Counted from the stretch's first letter, positions 31,340 through 40,490 are shown. The stretch is DNA of 64,000 nt from Nocardioides gansuensis (GCF_003076135.1 NZ_QDGZ01000004.1:423186-487185), one strand, 5' to 3'. A program made the numbers and translations. The notes: generated from the sequence alone by a model not told the origin.

Positions 31340-33457
31340 ATGACTGACTCGAGGCGTCCAGAGGCAACCCGGCGACAGGTGATCAAGGCGGGCGGCGCGG
31401 CCGCCGGGCTCGCGGTGGCCGGCTCGCTCCTTCCCCCGTCGGTCCACCGGGCGATGGCGGCGCCGATGCGAGCGGGCGGCCTCGACGCGATCGAGCACGT
31501 CATCCTGCTGATGCAGGAGAACCGCTCCTTCGATCACTACTACGGCAAACTGCGCGGCGTCCGTGGGTACGGCGACCGTACGCCGCTGCGGCGCCGGGCC
31601 GGCAGCGACGTGATGCACCAGCCGGGCGGTCCAGCGGGCCAGGTGTTGCCCTTCTCGGTGCGCGAGGCGGCGGCCGCCGCGGGCCGGCCCACGACCGACA
31701 TCCAGTACCTCGGCGATCTCCCGCACGGCTTCAGCGATGCCACCCGCGCCTGGGCGGACGGCTGGTGGGACGCCTGGGTGCCGGCGAAGGGCACGGCCAC
31801 GATGACCTACTACGACCGCACCGACGTGCCGCTGCAGTACGAGCTCGCGGAGACATTCACCACCCTCGACGCCTACCACTGCTCGGTCTTCGGCTCGACC
31901 AACCCCAACCGCAACTACTTCTGGAGCGGCACGACCGGCTACGAGCCCGACGGCGTCCGCCGCGCGGTGACCAACGCCGCCTACAGCTACTCACACGGCG
32001 GTTACGACTGGACGACGTACCCCGAGCGCCTCGAGCGGACCGGGGTGTCATGGCAGATCTATCAGGAGTGGGACAACTTCACCGATAACGCCGTGGAGTA
32101 CTTCCTCCCGTTCAAGCGGATCGGCACCAAGATGCTGGCCCACGTGGACGGGACCTACCGCACGACAGAGGAGTTCTACGACTCGCTGCACGCGAAGCCG
32201 GCCGCCGAGCAGGACCGGCTGCTGGCGCAGCTCGAGGTGGGGCGCGCCGCGCTCACCGCCGAGGAGCGGTCCCTCTTCGACAAGGCGATGTACCGCAGCC
32301 GGCCCGGCACGCTACTCACGCGCGTCCGTGACGACATCGCCGCCGGCACCCTCCCGAGGGTCACCTGGCTGGTGCCAACCGCGGCGCTGTCCGAGCACCC
32401 CGGCGCCTCGACCCCGGTCGGTTCGGCCAATCTGATCTACGACCTCCTCGACATCGTCGCCTCCGATCTCGACACCTGGTCCAGGACGGCGATCATGATC
32501 AACTTCGACGAGAACGACGGCTTCTTCGACCACGTGCCGCCGCCCATCGCCCCCCGCCCCGCCTCCGGCAACGGCGACGACTGGTACGCCGGCCAGCCGA
32601 TCGGCCTCGGGCCCCGGGTGCCGATGACGATCGTGTCGCCGTGGACGATCGGCGGTCACGTCGAATCCGCGGTCGCCGACCACACCTCGACGCTCCGTTT
32701 CCTGGAGAGGTGGACCGGTGTCGCCGAGCCCAACATCTCCGCGTGGCGTCGCGCCGTCTGCTCGGACCTCACCTCGGCGTTCGACTTCACCCGCGCGGGC
32801 AGCCCGCCGAGCCTCACCCAGCCCGACGCCGTCCCGGCTCCGGTCGCCCGGTGGCGGCCGGTGCCTCCGGCCGACCAGGAGCTGCCCGAGCAGGAGGCCG
32901 GCCGCAGCGGATCGCGCCGGCTGGCCTACGGGCCGACTGCCTCGGCCGGGCTGGCCGGCGGGGTCCTGCGGCTCCGGCTCGGCAACGCCGGGTCAGAGGC
33001 TCTGGCCGCCCACGTCTACGGCTTCGCCGGCGAGCTGCCACGGGTCGAGCATCTCCTGGTGCCGGCCTGGGGACAGCAGGAGCTGGCCGTGATTCCCGCC
33101 GGAGGCCGCTGGGACCTCGTGGTCCAGGGGCCCAACCAGTACTGGTACGAGGCGTCCGGGACCCTCACCGGGGCTGCCGCGGGCGTTGACGTGCGGCAGT
33201 CCACCCGCGCCCGTCGCTCCAGCCTCGAGCTGGCACTCACCAACGACGGCAGCGCACCGGTCACCCTGACCGTGCGTCCGCTGGCCTACGTGGGTTCCGC
33301 CGTGAAGGTGAAGCTCGCCCCCGGGGCGAGTCGGGAGATCGCGTGGGGGACCGACCGGGGTTGGTACGACCTCGAGGTCGTCGCCGCAGAGGACGAGACC
33401 TTCCGGCGTCGCGTGACGGGCAGGGTGGAGACCGCGTCGCAGGGCGTCACCGCCTGA
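31340..33457 (+). CDS. Tat-exported phospholipase C (phosphoesterase family)
   Basis: The 705-residue protein has a twin-arginine signal (TRRQVIKAGG) followed by an Ala-rich helix, so it is exported folded. The catalytic domain starts with IEHVILLMQENRSFDHYYG and includes VFGSTNPNRNYFWSG and MINFDENDGFFDHVPPP, as in non-haemolytic phosphatidylcholine-type phospholipases C. Two C-terminal beta domains (about 520-705) match the family's tail. It would cleave phospholipids outside the cell, perhaps for phosphate supply. ATG 31331, nine bases upstream, is an alternative start. Confidence 0.92.
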   Translation: MTDSRRPEATRRQVIKAGGAAAGLAVAGSLLPPSVHRAMAAPMRAGGLDAIEHVILLMQENRSFDHYYGKLRGVRGYGDRTPLRRRAGSDVMHQPGGPAGQVLPFSVREAAAAAGRPTTDIQYLGDLPHGFSDATRAWADGWWDAWVPAKGTATMTYYDRTDVPLQYELAETFTTLDAYHCSVFGSTNPNRNYFWSGTTGYEPDGVRRAVTNAAYSYSHGGYDWTTYPERLERTGVSWQIYQEWDNFTDNAVEYFLPFKRIGTKMLAHVDGTYRTTEEFYDSLHAKPAAEQDRLLAQLEVGRAALTAEERSLFDKAMYRSRPGTLLTRVRDDIAAGTLPRVTWLVPTAALSEHPGASTPVGSANLIYDLLDIVASDLDTWSRTAIMINFDENDGFFDHVPPPIAPRPASGNGDDWYAGQPIGLGPRVPMTIVSPWTIGGHVESAVADHTSTLRFLERWTGVAEPNISAWRRAVCSDLTSAFDFTRAGSPPSLTQPDAVPAPVARWRPVPPADQELPEQEAGRSGSRRLAYGPTASAGLAGGVLRLRLGNAGSEALAAHVYGFAGELPRVEHLLVPAWGQQELAVIPAGGRWDLVVQGPNQYWYEASGTLTGAAAGVDVRQSTRARRSSLELALTNDGSAPVTLTVRPLAYVGSAVKVKLAPGASREIAWGTDRGWYDLEVVAAEDETFRRRVTGRVETASQGVTA

Positions 33458-33512
33458 GACACGGTCGGGCGCTGCGCGTGAGACCTGCGCCGGACCGGAG
33501 CGCGCCGGGGCT

Positions 33513-33518
33513 TAGGGT
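33513..33518 (+). promoter_or_regulatory. -10 box TAGGGT for hisE, leaderless type
   Basis: TAGGGT ends 8 bases before the GTG of hisE and decides that start over the TTG at 33518. Confidence 0.5.
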
Positions 33519-33526
33519 TGTCACCC

Positions 33527-33790
33527 GTGAAGACGTTCGAGGAGCTCTGGGCCGAGCTCAACCAGAAGGCCCAGACCCGACCCGAGGGATCCGGCACCGT
33601 GCAGCAGCTCGACGCCGGCGTCCATGCGATCGGCAAGAAGCTGGTCGAGGAGGCCGCCGAGTCCTGGATGGCCGCCGAGCACGAGGGCAAGGACGCCGCA
33701 GCGCTCGAGATCAGCCAGCTGCTCTACCACGCCCAGGTGCTCATGATCGCGACCGGGCTGACCCTCGACGACGTCTACGCACACCTGTGA
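33527..33790 (+). CDS. hisE: Phosphoribosyl-ATP pyrophosphatase
   Basis: HisE hydrolyses phosphoribosyl-ATP to phosphoribosyl-AMP, the second step of histidine synthesis. The 87-residue helical protein has [18 protein letters not shown], carrying the EExxE-type metal site, and a second helix with [13 protein letters not shown]. The GTG at 33527 was chosen from the -10 spacing. hisG follows after 7 bases. Confidence 0.93.
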   Translation: MKTFEELWAELNQKAQTRPEGSGTVQQLDAGVHAIGKKLVEEAAESWMAAEHEGKDAAALEISQLLYHAQVLMIATGLTLDDVYAHL

Positions 33791-33797
33791 GGCCCTG

Positions 33798-34688
33798 ATG
33801 ACAAGCGCATCCCTCGGCGGCAACGGCAACGGCAACGGCAGCGACCTGCTCCGGATCGCCGTCCCCAACAAGGGCGCCCTCTCCCAGGCCGCGTCCGACA
33901 TCCTCCGGGAGTCGGGCTACCGGCAGCGCCACGACTCCAAGGAGCTCGCGCTCATCGACGCCGACAACGGCGTGGAGTTCTTCTACCTCCGGCCCCGCGA
34001 CATCGCGCTCTACGTCGGCGAGGGCACCCTCGACGTCGGCATCACCGGCCGCGACCTGCTGCTCGACTCGGGCGCGAAGGCCGAGGAGGTGATGAGCCTC
34101 GGCTTCGGCCGCTCCCGCTTCCACTTCGCGGGCCCCGCTGGTCGCTACACGCGGCTCGAGGACCTGAACGGCCTGCGCATCGCCACGTCGTACGTCGGGG
34201 TCGTGCAGTCCTTCCTGCAGGACCGCGGCATCGACGCGACGGTGACCCGCCTCGACGGCGCGGTCGAGACCAGCATCCAGCTCGGCGTCGCCGACGTGAT
34301 CGCCGACGTCGTCGAGACCGGCTCCACGCTCAAGGCGGCCGGGCTGGCGACCTTCGGCGAGGTGATCCTCGAGTCCGAGGCCGTGCTCATCACCCGCGGC
34401 GGCGACGTCCCGCCCGGCTTCGAGGTCTTCAAGCGCCGCGTCGACGGCGTCCTGGTGGCTCGCAGCTACGTGATGATGGACTACGACATCCCCCGGGACC
34501 GGGTCGAGGCCGCGGTCGCGGTGACCCCCGGGCTCGAGGGCCCGACGATCTCGCCGCTCGGCCGCGAGGGCTGGGTGGCCGTCCGGGTGATGGTGCCGCG
34601 CGCGGGCGCCCAGCGCCTGATGGACGAGCTGTACGACGTGGGCGCGCGGGCGATCCTGCTCACGGACATCCATGCCTGCCGGCTCTGA
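33798..34688 (+). CDS. hisG: ATP phosphoribosyltransferase (long form)
   Basis: HisG joins ATP and PRPP in the first, feedback-controlled step of histidine synthesis. LRIAVPNKGALS, GEGTLDVGITGRDLL and the PRPP loop VETGSTLKAAGL are present. The C-terminal domain from about residue 225 (VAVTPGLEGPTISPL...) is the histidine-sensing part, so no HisZ is needed. Near the N-terminus a GGCAAC triplet array gives a Gly-Asn spacer. The 3' end overlaps the next gene by 17 bases. Confidence 0.96.
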   Translation: MTSASLGGNGNGNGSDLLRIAVPNKGALSQAASDILRESGYRQRHDSKELALIDADNGVEFFYLRPRDIALYVGEGTLDVGITGRDLLLDSGAKAEEVMSLGFGRSRFHFAGPAGRYTRLEDLNGLRIATSYVGVVQSFLQDRGIDATVTRLDGAVETSIQLGVADVIADVVETGSTLKAAGLATFGEVILESEAVLITRGGDVPPGFEVFKRRVDGVLVARSYVMMDYDIPRDRVEAAVAVTPGLEGPTISPLGREGWVAVRVMVPRAGAQRLMDELYDVGARAILLTDIHACRL

Positions 34689-35121
34689 CGCACCGCCGCT
34701 GCCGCACACCTGGCGTCCGCTCGGCGTGCGGCTGGCGATGCTGTTCTTCGGCGGCCTGCTGCTGCTCCTGTGCGCCTTCGCCTGGTTCGGCTTCGACGCC
34801 GAGACCCGCGCCCGGTTCACGCTCTTGCAGCGCACGACGCTGGTCGCCCTGGCGCTGCTCGCCGGGTCGGCGTGCTACGCCCTCGTGCGCTCACGGGTGA
34901 CGGCGAGCGAGGCGGGGCTGACGGTCGTCAACGGCTACCGCCGCCGCGACTACGAGTGGGCGGAGGTCGTCGCCATCCACCTGCCGCAGGGCGCGCCGTG
35001 GGCGACGCTCGACCTGGCCGACGGCACGACCGCCGCCGTCATGGCGCTGCAGGGCTCCGACGGCAACCGCGCGCGCACCGCCGTACGGCAGCTGCGCTCG
35101 CTCATCGACCGGCCCGGCTGA
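34672..35121 (+). CDS. PH-domain membrane protein
   Basis: The 149-residue protein has two hydrophobic helices (about residues 20-40 and 58-76) followed by a small bacterial PH-like domain with ASEAGLTVVNGYRRRDYEWAEVVAI. Proteins of this type often follow hisG in actinobacteria. The function is unknown. The ATG lies inside hisG. Confidence 0.75.
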   Translation: MPAGSDAPPLPHTWRPLGVRLAMLFFGGLLLLLCAFAWFGFDAETRARFTLLQRTTLVALALLAGSACYALVRSRVTASEAGLTVVNGYRRRDYEWAEVVAIHLPQGAPWATLDLADGTTAAVMALQGSDGNRARTAVRQLRSLIDRPG

Positions 35122-35161
35122 GGTGGGCGGTCGCTGATGTTCTTCTCGGTGTCATGATCAC

Positions 35162-35173
35162 GTCACGCGTGAC
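35162..35173. promoter_or_regulatory. Palindrome GTCACGCGTGAC, possible operator
   Basis: A perfect 12-base palindrome lies 15 bases before the ATG at 35189, flanked by CTCGGT and ACCGAG, which can pair further out. It may be a regulator site or a hairpin in the leader. Confidence 0.35.
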
Positions 35174-35188
35174 CGAGAGGGTCGGGCC

Positions 35189-36478
35189 ATGAGACTCGCA
35201 CCCACCCTCGCCCTCGCGCTCGTGGCGCCGATCGCCGCCGTCGCCCCGGCCACCGCCGGGTCACAGGTCGACCCCGAGGGAGCCACCCTGTCCGCCTGGT
35301 CGGTGCTGCCGGCCGAGACCTACGTCCCCGGCAGCGAGACCAGCGGCCACTGGACGACTGGCAACGCGGCCGTCCCTGCGCCCTACCCGGGCCAGCCGGT
35401 GCAGGGCTTCTCGGGCACCCACGCGCTCGCCGACGGCAGCCTCGTGGTGCTCTCCGACAACGGGTTCGGTGCCAAGGCCATCAGCGCCGACTTCCTGCTC
35501 TCGGTCCACCGGATCACGCCGGAGACCGACGACGCGGACGGTGCCGGCGAGACGTCGTACGACGAGACCCTCTTCACCTTCAGCGACCCCGACCGGCTGG
35601 TCCCGTGGACCACCTGGCGCGACGGCGGCTGTGCAGCCGCCGCCTCGGCCGGCACCCTGCCCGCCGGCTACACCTGCCCGGCGCCGGACCGGAAGCTCAC
35701 CGGCTGGGACTTCGACCCGGAGTCGATCCAGCGTGCCGCCGACGGCACGTGGTGGGTCGGCGAGGAGTTCGGCCCGTTCCTGCTGCACCTCTCGTCCGAC
35801 GGCGCGCTGCTCGAGCCGCCGATCCCGACGCCCGGCGTGAAGAGCCTGTCCAACCCGACGCTCGCGGCCGGTGAGACCGCCAACCTGGCCAACTCGAAGG
35901 GCTACGAGGGCCTCGCGGTCACGCCCGACGGCCGGACGCTGCACCCGATGCTCGAGGGCGCGATCGCCGAGGACAAGGCCGCCGGGCTGGATGCCGACCT
36001 GCGGATCTACACCGTCCGCGACGGAGCCTTCCAGGACGGCTTCCTGCGCTACCGGATGCAGAGCGAGCAGCACGCCCTGGGCGACTTCATCATGGTCAAC
36101 CGCCACGAGGCGCTGGTGATCGAGCGGGACAACCTCCAGGGCGACGCCGCGCGGTTCAAGCGGATCTACCTGGCCGACCTGCGCGACCGGGACGGTGACG
36201 GCTATGTCTCCAAGCGACTGCTCGTCGACCTGATGGACGTCGCCAACCCCGAGGGCCTCGGCGGCTTCGGCGACCCGTTCACGTTCCCGTTCTGGACGAT
36301 CGAGGACGTGGAGATCCTCGATCGCCGCACGATCGCGGTGATGAACGACAACAACTTCCCCGCGACGGGCGGCCGGTCGGCGACCGTGCCGGACCCGAAC
36401 GAGTACGTCGTGATCACCCTGGCCGAGCCGCTCAAGGTCGACCGGCGACTGCTGCCACTTCGGACTGACGAGCCCTAG
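35189..36478 (+). CDS. Secreted esterase-like protein of the phytase family
   Basis: The 429-residue protein has a signal peptide (core about 6-20, probable cut near TAGSQ). The mature part matches the esterase-like-activity-of-phytase family: GFSGTHALADGSLVVLSDNGFG, GWDFDPESIQRAADGTWWVGEEFGP, KGYEGLAVTPDGRTLHPMLEG and AVMNDNNFP. These proteins are predicted beta-propellers, and substrate is not known. The end converges on the epimerase gene: the CTAG at 36475-36478 supplies TAG stops to both strands. Confidence 0.85.
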   Translation: MRLAPTLALALVAPIAAVAPATAGSQVDPEGATLSAWSVLPAETYVPGSETSGHWTTGNAAVPAPYPGQPVQGFSGTHALADGSLVVLSDNGFGAKAISADFLLSVHRITPETDDADGAGETSYDETLFTFSDPDRLVPWTTWRDGGCAAAASAGTLPAGYTCPAPDRKLTGWDFDPESIQRAADGTWWVGEEFGPFLLHLSSDGALLEPPIPTPGVKSLSNPTLAAGETANLANSKGYEGLAVTPDGRTLHPMLEGAIAEDKAAGLDADLRIYTVRDGAFQDGFLRYRMQSEQHALGDFIMVNRHEALVIERDNLQGDAARFKRIYLADLRDRDGDGYVSKRLLVDLMDVANPEGLGGFGDPFTFPFWTIEDVEILDRRTIAVMNDNNFPATGGRSATVPDPNEYVVITLAEPLKVDRRLLPLRTDEP

Positions 36479-37392
36479 TCGACCGCGCGGATCCCCCAGG
36501 AGACGGACAGTTCGTCACCCTCCTGCCCCGCGGGCGCGAGGGTGACGAGGTCCTGGCCGGAGTTGAACGCGTCGGCCGGCGCTGTCATCGGCTCGATCGC
36601 CAGTGACCGCCGAGCCGTGGGGGTGGCGTCGGCGCTGAAGGCCAGCAGCCAGCGCACGTGCGAGTCGGCCCACAGGGCGACCCCCAGGCCGGTGGCGGGA
36701 TCGCTGAGCACCGCGGTCGCGATGCCCTCGTCGTCGCGGTCCAGGTCGGTGTAGGCGTTGTCGAAGACGGTCGAGCCGATCACCCGCGACTTGCGGAAGT
36801 CGTGGTCGGTGCCGGTGATGTCGTCCACCGACACCGGCAACAGCCGCTCGTCGTTGGTCATCCGCCGCGAGGCCGGAAGGGTCAGCTCGAGGTGGTCGAT
36901 CCCCTCGCCGACGCAGAGATAGGGGTGGGCGCCGCAGGCGTACGGCGCGGGCTCGCCGGCCATGTTCGTGGCGGTCTGGGTCACCTGCAGCCCCTCGGCG
37001 GAGAGGTCGTAGAGCACGTGCAGGTCCACCAGCCAGGGGTAGCCCGTCTGGGCCATCAGCCGGTAGACCAGCGACACCGAGTTGGACGTGTGCTCCTCGA
37101 GGGTCCACGCCACCCAGCGCGCCAGGCCGTGCGAGGCGTTGTGGCGCGACGGCTCGGTGAGGGGGAGCTGGTGCTCCCGGCCGCCGAAGGAGTACTTGCC
37201 GTCGCGGATGCGGTTGGGCCACGGCATCAGCAGCTGCCCCCGGCCCCCGGATGCCATCTCGTCGGGTCCGAAGCCGTCGACGAGGGGCCGCCCGGCGTAC
37301 TCCAGCACGCGCAGCGCCGCCCCGCTCTCCGTCACGACGGCGCGGTAGCCGCCGCCTTCGATCTCGTACTGCTCCCCGCTCGGTGCCAGCAT
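36475..37392 (-). CDS. Aldose 1-epimerase family protein
   Basis: The 305-residue protein has the mutarotase fold markers PWPNRIRDGKY, SHGLARWVAW with His, and CGAHPYLC with the second His. It likely interconverts sugar anomers; the exact sugar is unknown. A TAGGGT box ends 6 bases before its ATG, consistent with a leaderless mRNA. It shares four bases with the convergent phytase-like gene. Confidence 0.9.
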   Translation of the reverse strand: MLAPSGEQYEIEGGGYRAVVTESGAALRVLEYAGRPLVDGFGPDEMASGGRGQLLMPWPNRIRDGKYSFGGREHQLPLTEPSRHNASHGLARWVAWTLEEHTSNSVSLVYRLMAQTGYPWLVDLHVLYDLSAEGLQVTQTATNMAGEPAPYACGAHPYLCVGEGIDHLELTLPASRRMTNDERLLPVSVDDITGTDHDFRKSRVIGSTVFDNAYTDLDRDDEGIATAVLSDPATGLGVALWADSHVRWLLAFSADATPTARRSLAIEPMTAPADAFNSGQDLVTLAPAGQEGDELSVSWGIRAVD

Positions 37393-37398
37393 GGGCCA

Positions 37399-37404
37399 AC
37401 CCTA
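37399..37404 (-). promoter_or_regulatory. -10 box TAGGGT for the epimerase gene, leaderless type
   Basis: Minus-strand TAGGGT ends 6 bases before the ATG at 37390-37392. The box lies just beside the 3' end of the next minus-strand gene. Confidence 0.5.
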
Positions 37405-37968
37405 GGTGGTGAGCACCACGTCGGCGTGCTCGCGCGTGCGGAGCCGGGCGTGCAGCTCATCCTCGTCCTGCCGCCACTGCAGCCAGTGGCCGCGCATCTG
37501 CTCGCCGTCGCGTTCGAGGCCCCGGTCCAGCCGGACGTCCGGGTCCGCCTCGACCCAGGCCAGGCACCCGACGAGGGCCGAGTAGGCCGGCGCCCACGAC
37601 CCGACGCCCTCCACCACCAGCAGTCCGCCCGGCGCGACCTCGTGGGTCTCGGCCCAGGCCGAGGCGTGCCAGTCCCAGCGCCGCCACCGGCCGGTCCGGC
37701 CCTCCGCGAGCGGCACGAGGAGGGCCTCGATGGTGGCGGCCAGCCCGGGGAGGCCGGGCCAGCCCTCCAGCAGCTCGTCGGTGTGTACGACGACCGCGTC
37801 CGGCGCCAGGGCTGCGACCGCAGCCGCGAGCGTCGTCTTGCCGGAGCCGGCCGGACCGTCCACGCAGACCAGGCGGCCGGTGCCGAGGGTCGGCGGTCGC
37901 GACCGGACGAACGCGACGACCTCACGGGCGGCCTCGGTGGCCCGATCGTGCTGGGCCGCGCTGCTCAT
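37402..37968 (-). CDS. P-loop kinase, uridine-kinase-like
   Basis: The 188-residue protein has Walker A DGPAGSGKTTLAAAV near residue 38, a second strand VVHTDELLEGW, and VVEGVGSWAP, which resembles uridine/phosphoribulokinase-type ATPases. Similar proteins are common in actinobacteria without assigned substrate. It overlaps the deaminase/aldolase gene upstream by four bases, so the two are translated together. Confidence 0.8.
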   Translation of the reverse strand: MSSAAQHDRATEAAREVVAFVRSRPPTLGTGRLVCVDGPAGSGKTTLAAAVAALAPDAVVVHTDELLEGWPGLPGLAATIEALLVPLAEGRTGRWRRWDWHASAWAETHEVAPGGLLVVEGVGSWAPAYSALVGCLAWVEADPDVRLDRGLERDGEQMRGHWLQWRQDEDELHARLRTREHADVVLTT

Positions 37969-39203
37969 CCGAAGGCCAGTCCTTCGCCGCGGTAGGTCGG
38001 CACGGTGTCGACGATCTCCTCGCCCGAGACGAGGTGCACCTCGTTGCCGTGCTCGAAGAGCTCGCCCGACTTCGCGTGGCGGAACCAGACCAGGTCACCC
38101 ACGGCCAGCATGGCCGCGGGATGGCCGGTGAGGGGCGTCTGCACCTCACCGGCTCCCTCGAGGCTCGTCAGGTGGAGCCCTGGAGGCGCCCACGGCGTGG
38201 GCAGCCGGTCGGGTCCGGCGGCACCCGAGGCGACGAAGCCGCCGCCGTGGACGTTCGCGAGCGCGGGGGAGGGCCGCCGGGTGACGCGCAGGCCGTAGAA
38301 GGCGGCAGGCCGCGGGCTGAACGAGGTGTAGTGGTCGAAGAGCGCCGGGCACAGCAGGCCGGACCCCGCGGCGATCTCGGTGACGCTGGGGTCGGCGGCG
38401 GTCTCCGCGACCGAGCCAGACCCACCGCCGTTGAAGAACTCGATCTTCGCCACGTCCCGCAGTGCGTCGATGACCTCGCGGCGGCGGGCCTCCACCTGTG
38501 CCAGGGACGCCTGCTTGAGCCGGCGCACCAGCAGCGACTTCGTCCGCTGGCCCGGCACCTCGTCGGGGACGCCGGCGACCTGGCCCTCGTAGGACATCAG
38601 GCCGACGAGCTCGAAGCCCGGCCGGGCCGCCACGGTCTCGGCGAGTGCCCGCACCTCCCGGGCGTCGTACAGCGGGGAGCGCTTGGGGCCGACGTGCTGG
38701 CCGCCCATCCGCAGGCCGGCGTCGACGTCGATCGCGACCCGCACCGGCACCGCCCGCGAGGCGCGCACCGAGTCGACGACGTCGAGGTGGGCGACGTCGT
38801 CGATCATGAGCGTGATCCCGGCAGCCTCCGACGGCGACATCACCAGCTCCCGGAGCGCGCCCCGGTCGACGGTCGGGTAGGCCACGACGACGTCGTCGCT
38901 GATGCCGTGCTCGTGCAGCCAGATCGCCTCGCGCAGGGTGTAGGCGAGCACGCCCGAGAAGCCGTCGCGGGCGAGCGCCCGGGAGACCAGCGCCGGGACC
39001 CGCAGCGACTTCGAGGCCACCCGGACGGGCTTGCCGCTCGCGCGTCGCACCAGGTCGTCCGCGTTGGCGTCGAAGGCGTCGACGTCGACCACGAGCACCG
39101 GGCTGGGCAGGAAGTCGCGTCCCTCGACGGCGGCGCGCAGTCGCGCCCAGAGCCGGTTGCGGTCGACGAAGTCGTGACCCGTCACTCGGTCGTGCTCACT
39201 CAA
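37965..39203 (-). CDS. PLP-dependent amino acid deaminase/aldolase
   Basis: The 412-residue protein has an alanine-racemase-like N-terminal barrel; the PLP Lys is in VRVASKSLRVP. VAIDVDAGLRMGGQHVG and FFNGGGSGSV bind the cofactor phosphate. The C-terminal part (about 320-412) matches D-serine dehydratase-like domains with LAVGDLVWFRHAKSGELFEHG. It is the type annotated as amino acid deaminase/aldolase; substrate is open. The start appears to be TTG 39203; GTG 39185 is an alternative. It overlaps the next upstream gene by eight bases. Confidence 0.85.
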   Translation of the reverse strand: MSEHDRVTGHDFVDRNRLWARLRAAVEGRDFLPSPVLVVDVDAFDANADDLVRRASGKPVRVASKSLRVPALVSRALARDGFSGVLAYTLREAIWLHEHGISDDVVVAYPTVDRGALRELVMSPSEAAGITLMIDDVAHLDVVDSVRASRAVPVRVAIDVDAGLRMGGQHVGPKRSPLYDAREVRALAETVAARPGFELVGLMSYEGQVAGVPDEVPGQRTKSLLVRRLKQASLAQVEARRREVIDALRDVAKIEFFNGGGSGSVAETAADPSVTEIAAGSGLLCPALFDHYTSFSPRPAAFYGLRVTRRPSPALANVHGGGFVASGAAGPDRLPTPWAPPGLHLTSLEGAGEVQTPLTGHPAAMLAVGDLVWFRHAKSGELFEHGNEVHLVSGEEIVDTVPTYRGEGLAFG

Positions 39204-39648
39204 TGCCGCGGCGCTTCAGGATCGCCTCGACGTCGCTCAGGTCGTCGTCGATGACCGGGCGGCCGGGCTGCGCGCTCGCGGCTGCGCCCAGCTGAGGGTC
39301 TCGCCGCTCGGCCACCGGGCGAGCCTGGGCGCTCCTCGAGCCGCGCGCGAGCTGCCGGTCGCGCAGGATGCCGGAGACCAGGAACAGCAGCAGCGACGTG
39401 CCGGCCAGGCCGACGCCGGTCCACACGAACGGGTTGAACACCAGGCCCGTCGCCCAGTCGGTCACCGAGCCGGCGATCTCGGTGAACATCTCCAGCGTCC
39501 CGGTCAGCCAGGCAGCGGCGGGCAGCAGCGTGAACCCGAGGGCACGCAGCCCGTTGGCCGCGCCGCGGCGCCGGAAGGCCACCCACGTCCAGATCACGCC
39601 GACCACGGTCAGGGCCAGGGCGAGGGCGCCCCACGTCACCTCAGTCAT
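39196..39648 (-). CDS. Small membrane protein of unknown function
   Basis: The 150-residue protein has three or so hydrophobic helices (near 5-23, 35-52 and 62-82) and a charged C-terminal tail ending in DDDLSDVEAILKRRGIE. ATG 39648 follows GAGGG and was preferred to an upstream in-frame codon. I do not recognise a domain. It leads the minus-strand operon with the deaminase/aldolase and P-loop genes. Confidence 0.75.
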   Translation of the reverse strand: MTEVTWGALALALTVVGVIWTWVAFRRRGAANGLRALGFTLLPAAAWLTGTLEMFTEIAGSVTDWATGLVFNPFVWTGVGLAGTSLLLFLVSGILRDRQLARGSRSAQARPVAERRDPQLGAAASAQPGRPVIDDDLSDVEAILKRRGIE

Positions 39649-39710
39649 GTCCCTCAGGTTGTCACAGGCCACCGCATCCGTGGCTCGCCGGCGCGTGGGA
39701 CGATGACGCC

Positions 39711-40214
39711 GTGAGTGCAGAGCGGCGGATCCTGGAGTCCTCCTTTCCGGACGACGACGGCTCGGCCGACCCGGCCGTGGCGGCCGCGCTCGCGGCGTAC
39801 GCCCGCGGTGGGGCCTATGTCGACGCGCTGATGGCGCTGCGCTCCTCCCGCCTGCTCGTCCCCGTGGTCGCCCTGCTCGGCGAGGTGGAGTACGACGAGC
39901 AGGGGCTGGCGCACGACAAGACCAGCGACATGGCCGCGGTGCTGCTCCAGGGCGCCGACGGCCGGCTCGCGCTGCTCGCGTTCACCTCCACCGACGCGCT
40001 CGCGGCCTGGAACCCGGAGGCCCGGCCGGTCGCCGTGCCGGCGCGGGTCGCCGCCCAGTCGGCCATCCAGGACGACGCGGCGGCGCTGGTGATCGACGTC
40101 GCCGGCCCGGCCACCTTCGTGGTGGAGGGGGACGACCTCACCGGCCTGGCCGCCGGCTGGCAGCTGGCCCGCGCGGGGGAGCGGAGCGCCTGGATTCGCG
40201 TCTCAGGGGAATGA
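39711..40214 (+). CDS. SseB family protein
   Basis: The 167-residue protein has the SseB N-terminal pattern: LMALRSSRLLVPVVALLG, then ALLAFTSTDALAAWNPEARPV, DAAALVIDVAGP. The family is named after an enterobacterial protein, but its role in actinobacteria is unknown. The start is GTG 39711. A six-base hairpin (40205-40220) overlaps its stop and the -10 of the infC leader. Confidence 0.85.
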   Translation: MSAERRILESSFPDDDGSADPAVAAALAAYARGGAYVDALMALRSSRLLVPVVALLGEVEYDEQGLAHDKTSDMAAVLLQGADGRLALLAFTSTDALAAWNPEARPVAVPARVAAQSAIQDDAAALVIDVAGPATFVVEGDDLTGLAAGWQLARAGERSAWIRVSGE

Positions 40215-40490
40215 TCCCCTAGGCTTGGGCGTTGACCGATCAGTCCCGAGAGGGACCGATCTTCCAAGCGGAGGCTCGGACACCACGCGTCTCCCACCCG
40301 CATCGACCGCCGATCCCCGGATCAACGCACCACAGGTCGTCGGGTCCGGTCCATGAGGACGTGTTCCCCTGTCCGGGGAGGCGCGTGCTGACTGGCTTCC
40401 GCTTGGGACAAGTGGGAGCCATCGTGCATTTCAGGTGATGGCACTCCCGCGAAGACCACCCAAGAGGGCCATTCCACCACTGGAGGACAC
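40215..40490 (+). promoter_or_regulatory. Structured leader of the infC-rpmI-rplT operon
   Basis: No protein gene was seen. A -10 candidate TAGGCT (40219-40224) would start RNA near 40231. The RNA can form a hairpin at 40238-40261 (GATC and GTCCC arms, loop GAGA), and a long rod: 40262-40276 with 40394-40408 (15 pairs, three of them wobble), continued by 40284-40295 with 40376-40387 (12 pairs, one wobble). CCCC/GGGG (40366-40378) is a competing local hairpin. AGAGGGCC and GGAGG follow ahead of the start. The extent and pairing suggest control by a ribosomal protein or IF3, but the element was not matched to a known family. Confidence 0.65.

Noticed and set aside
33822..33842. GGCAAC microsatellite near the hisG start
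   Set aside because: A short Gly-Asn spacer with no further sign of function; noted in the gene entry only.
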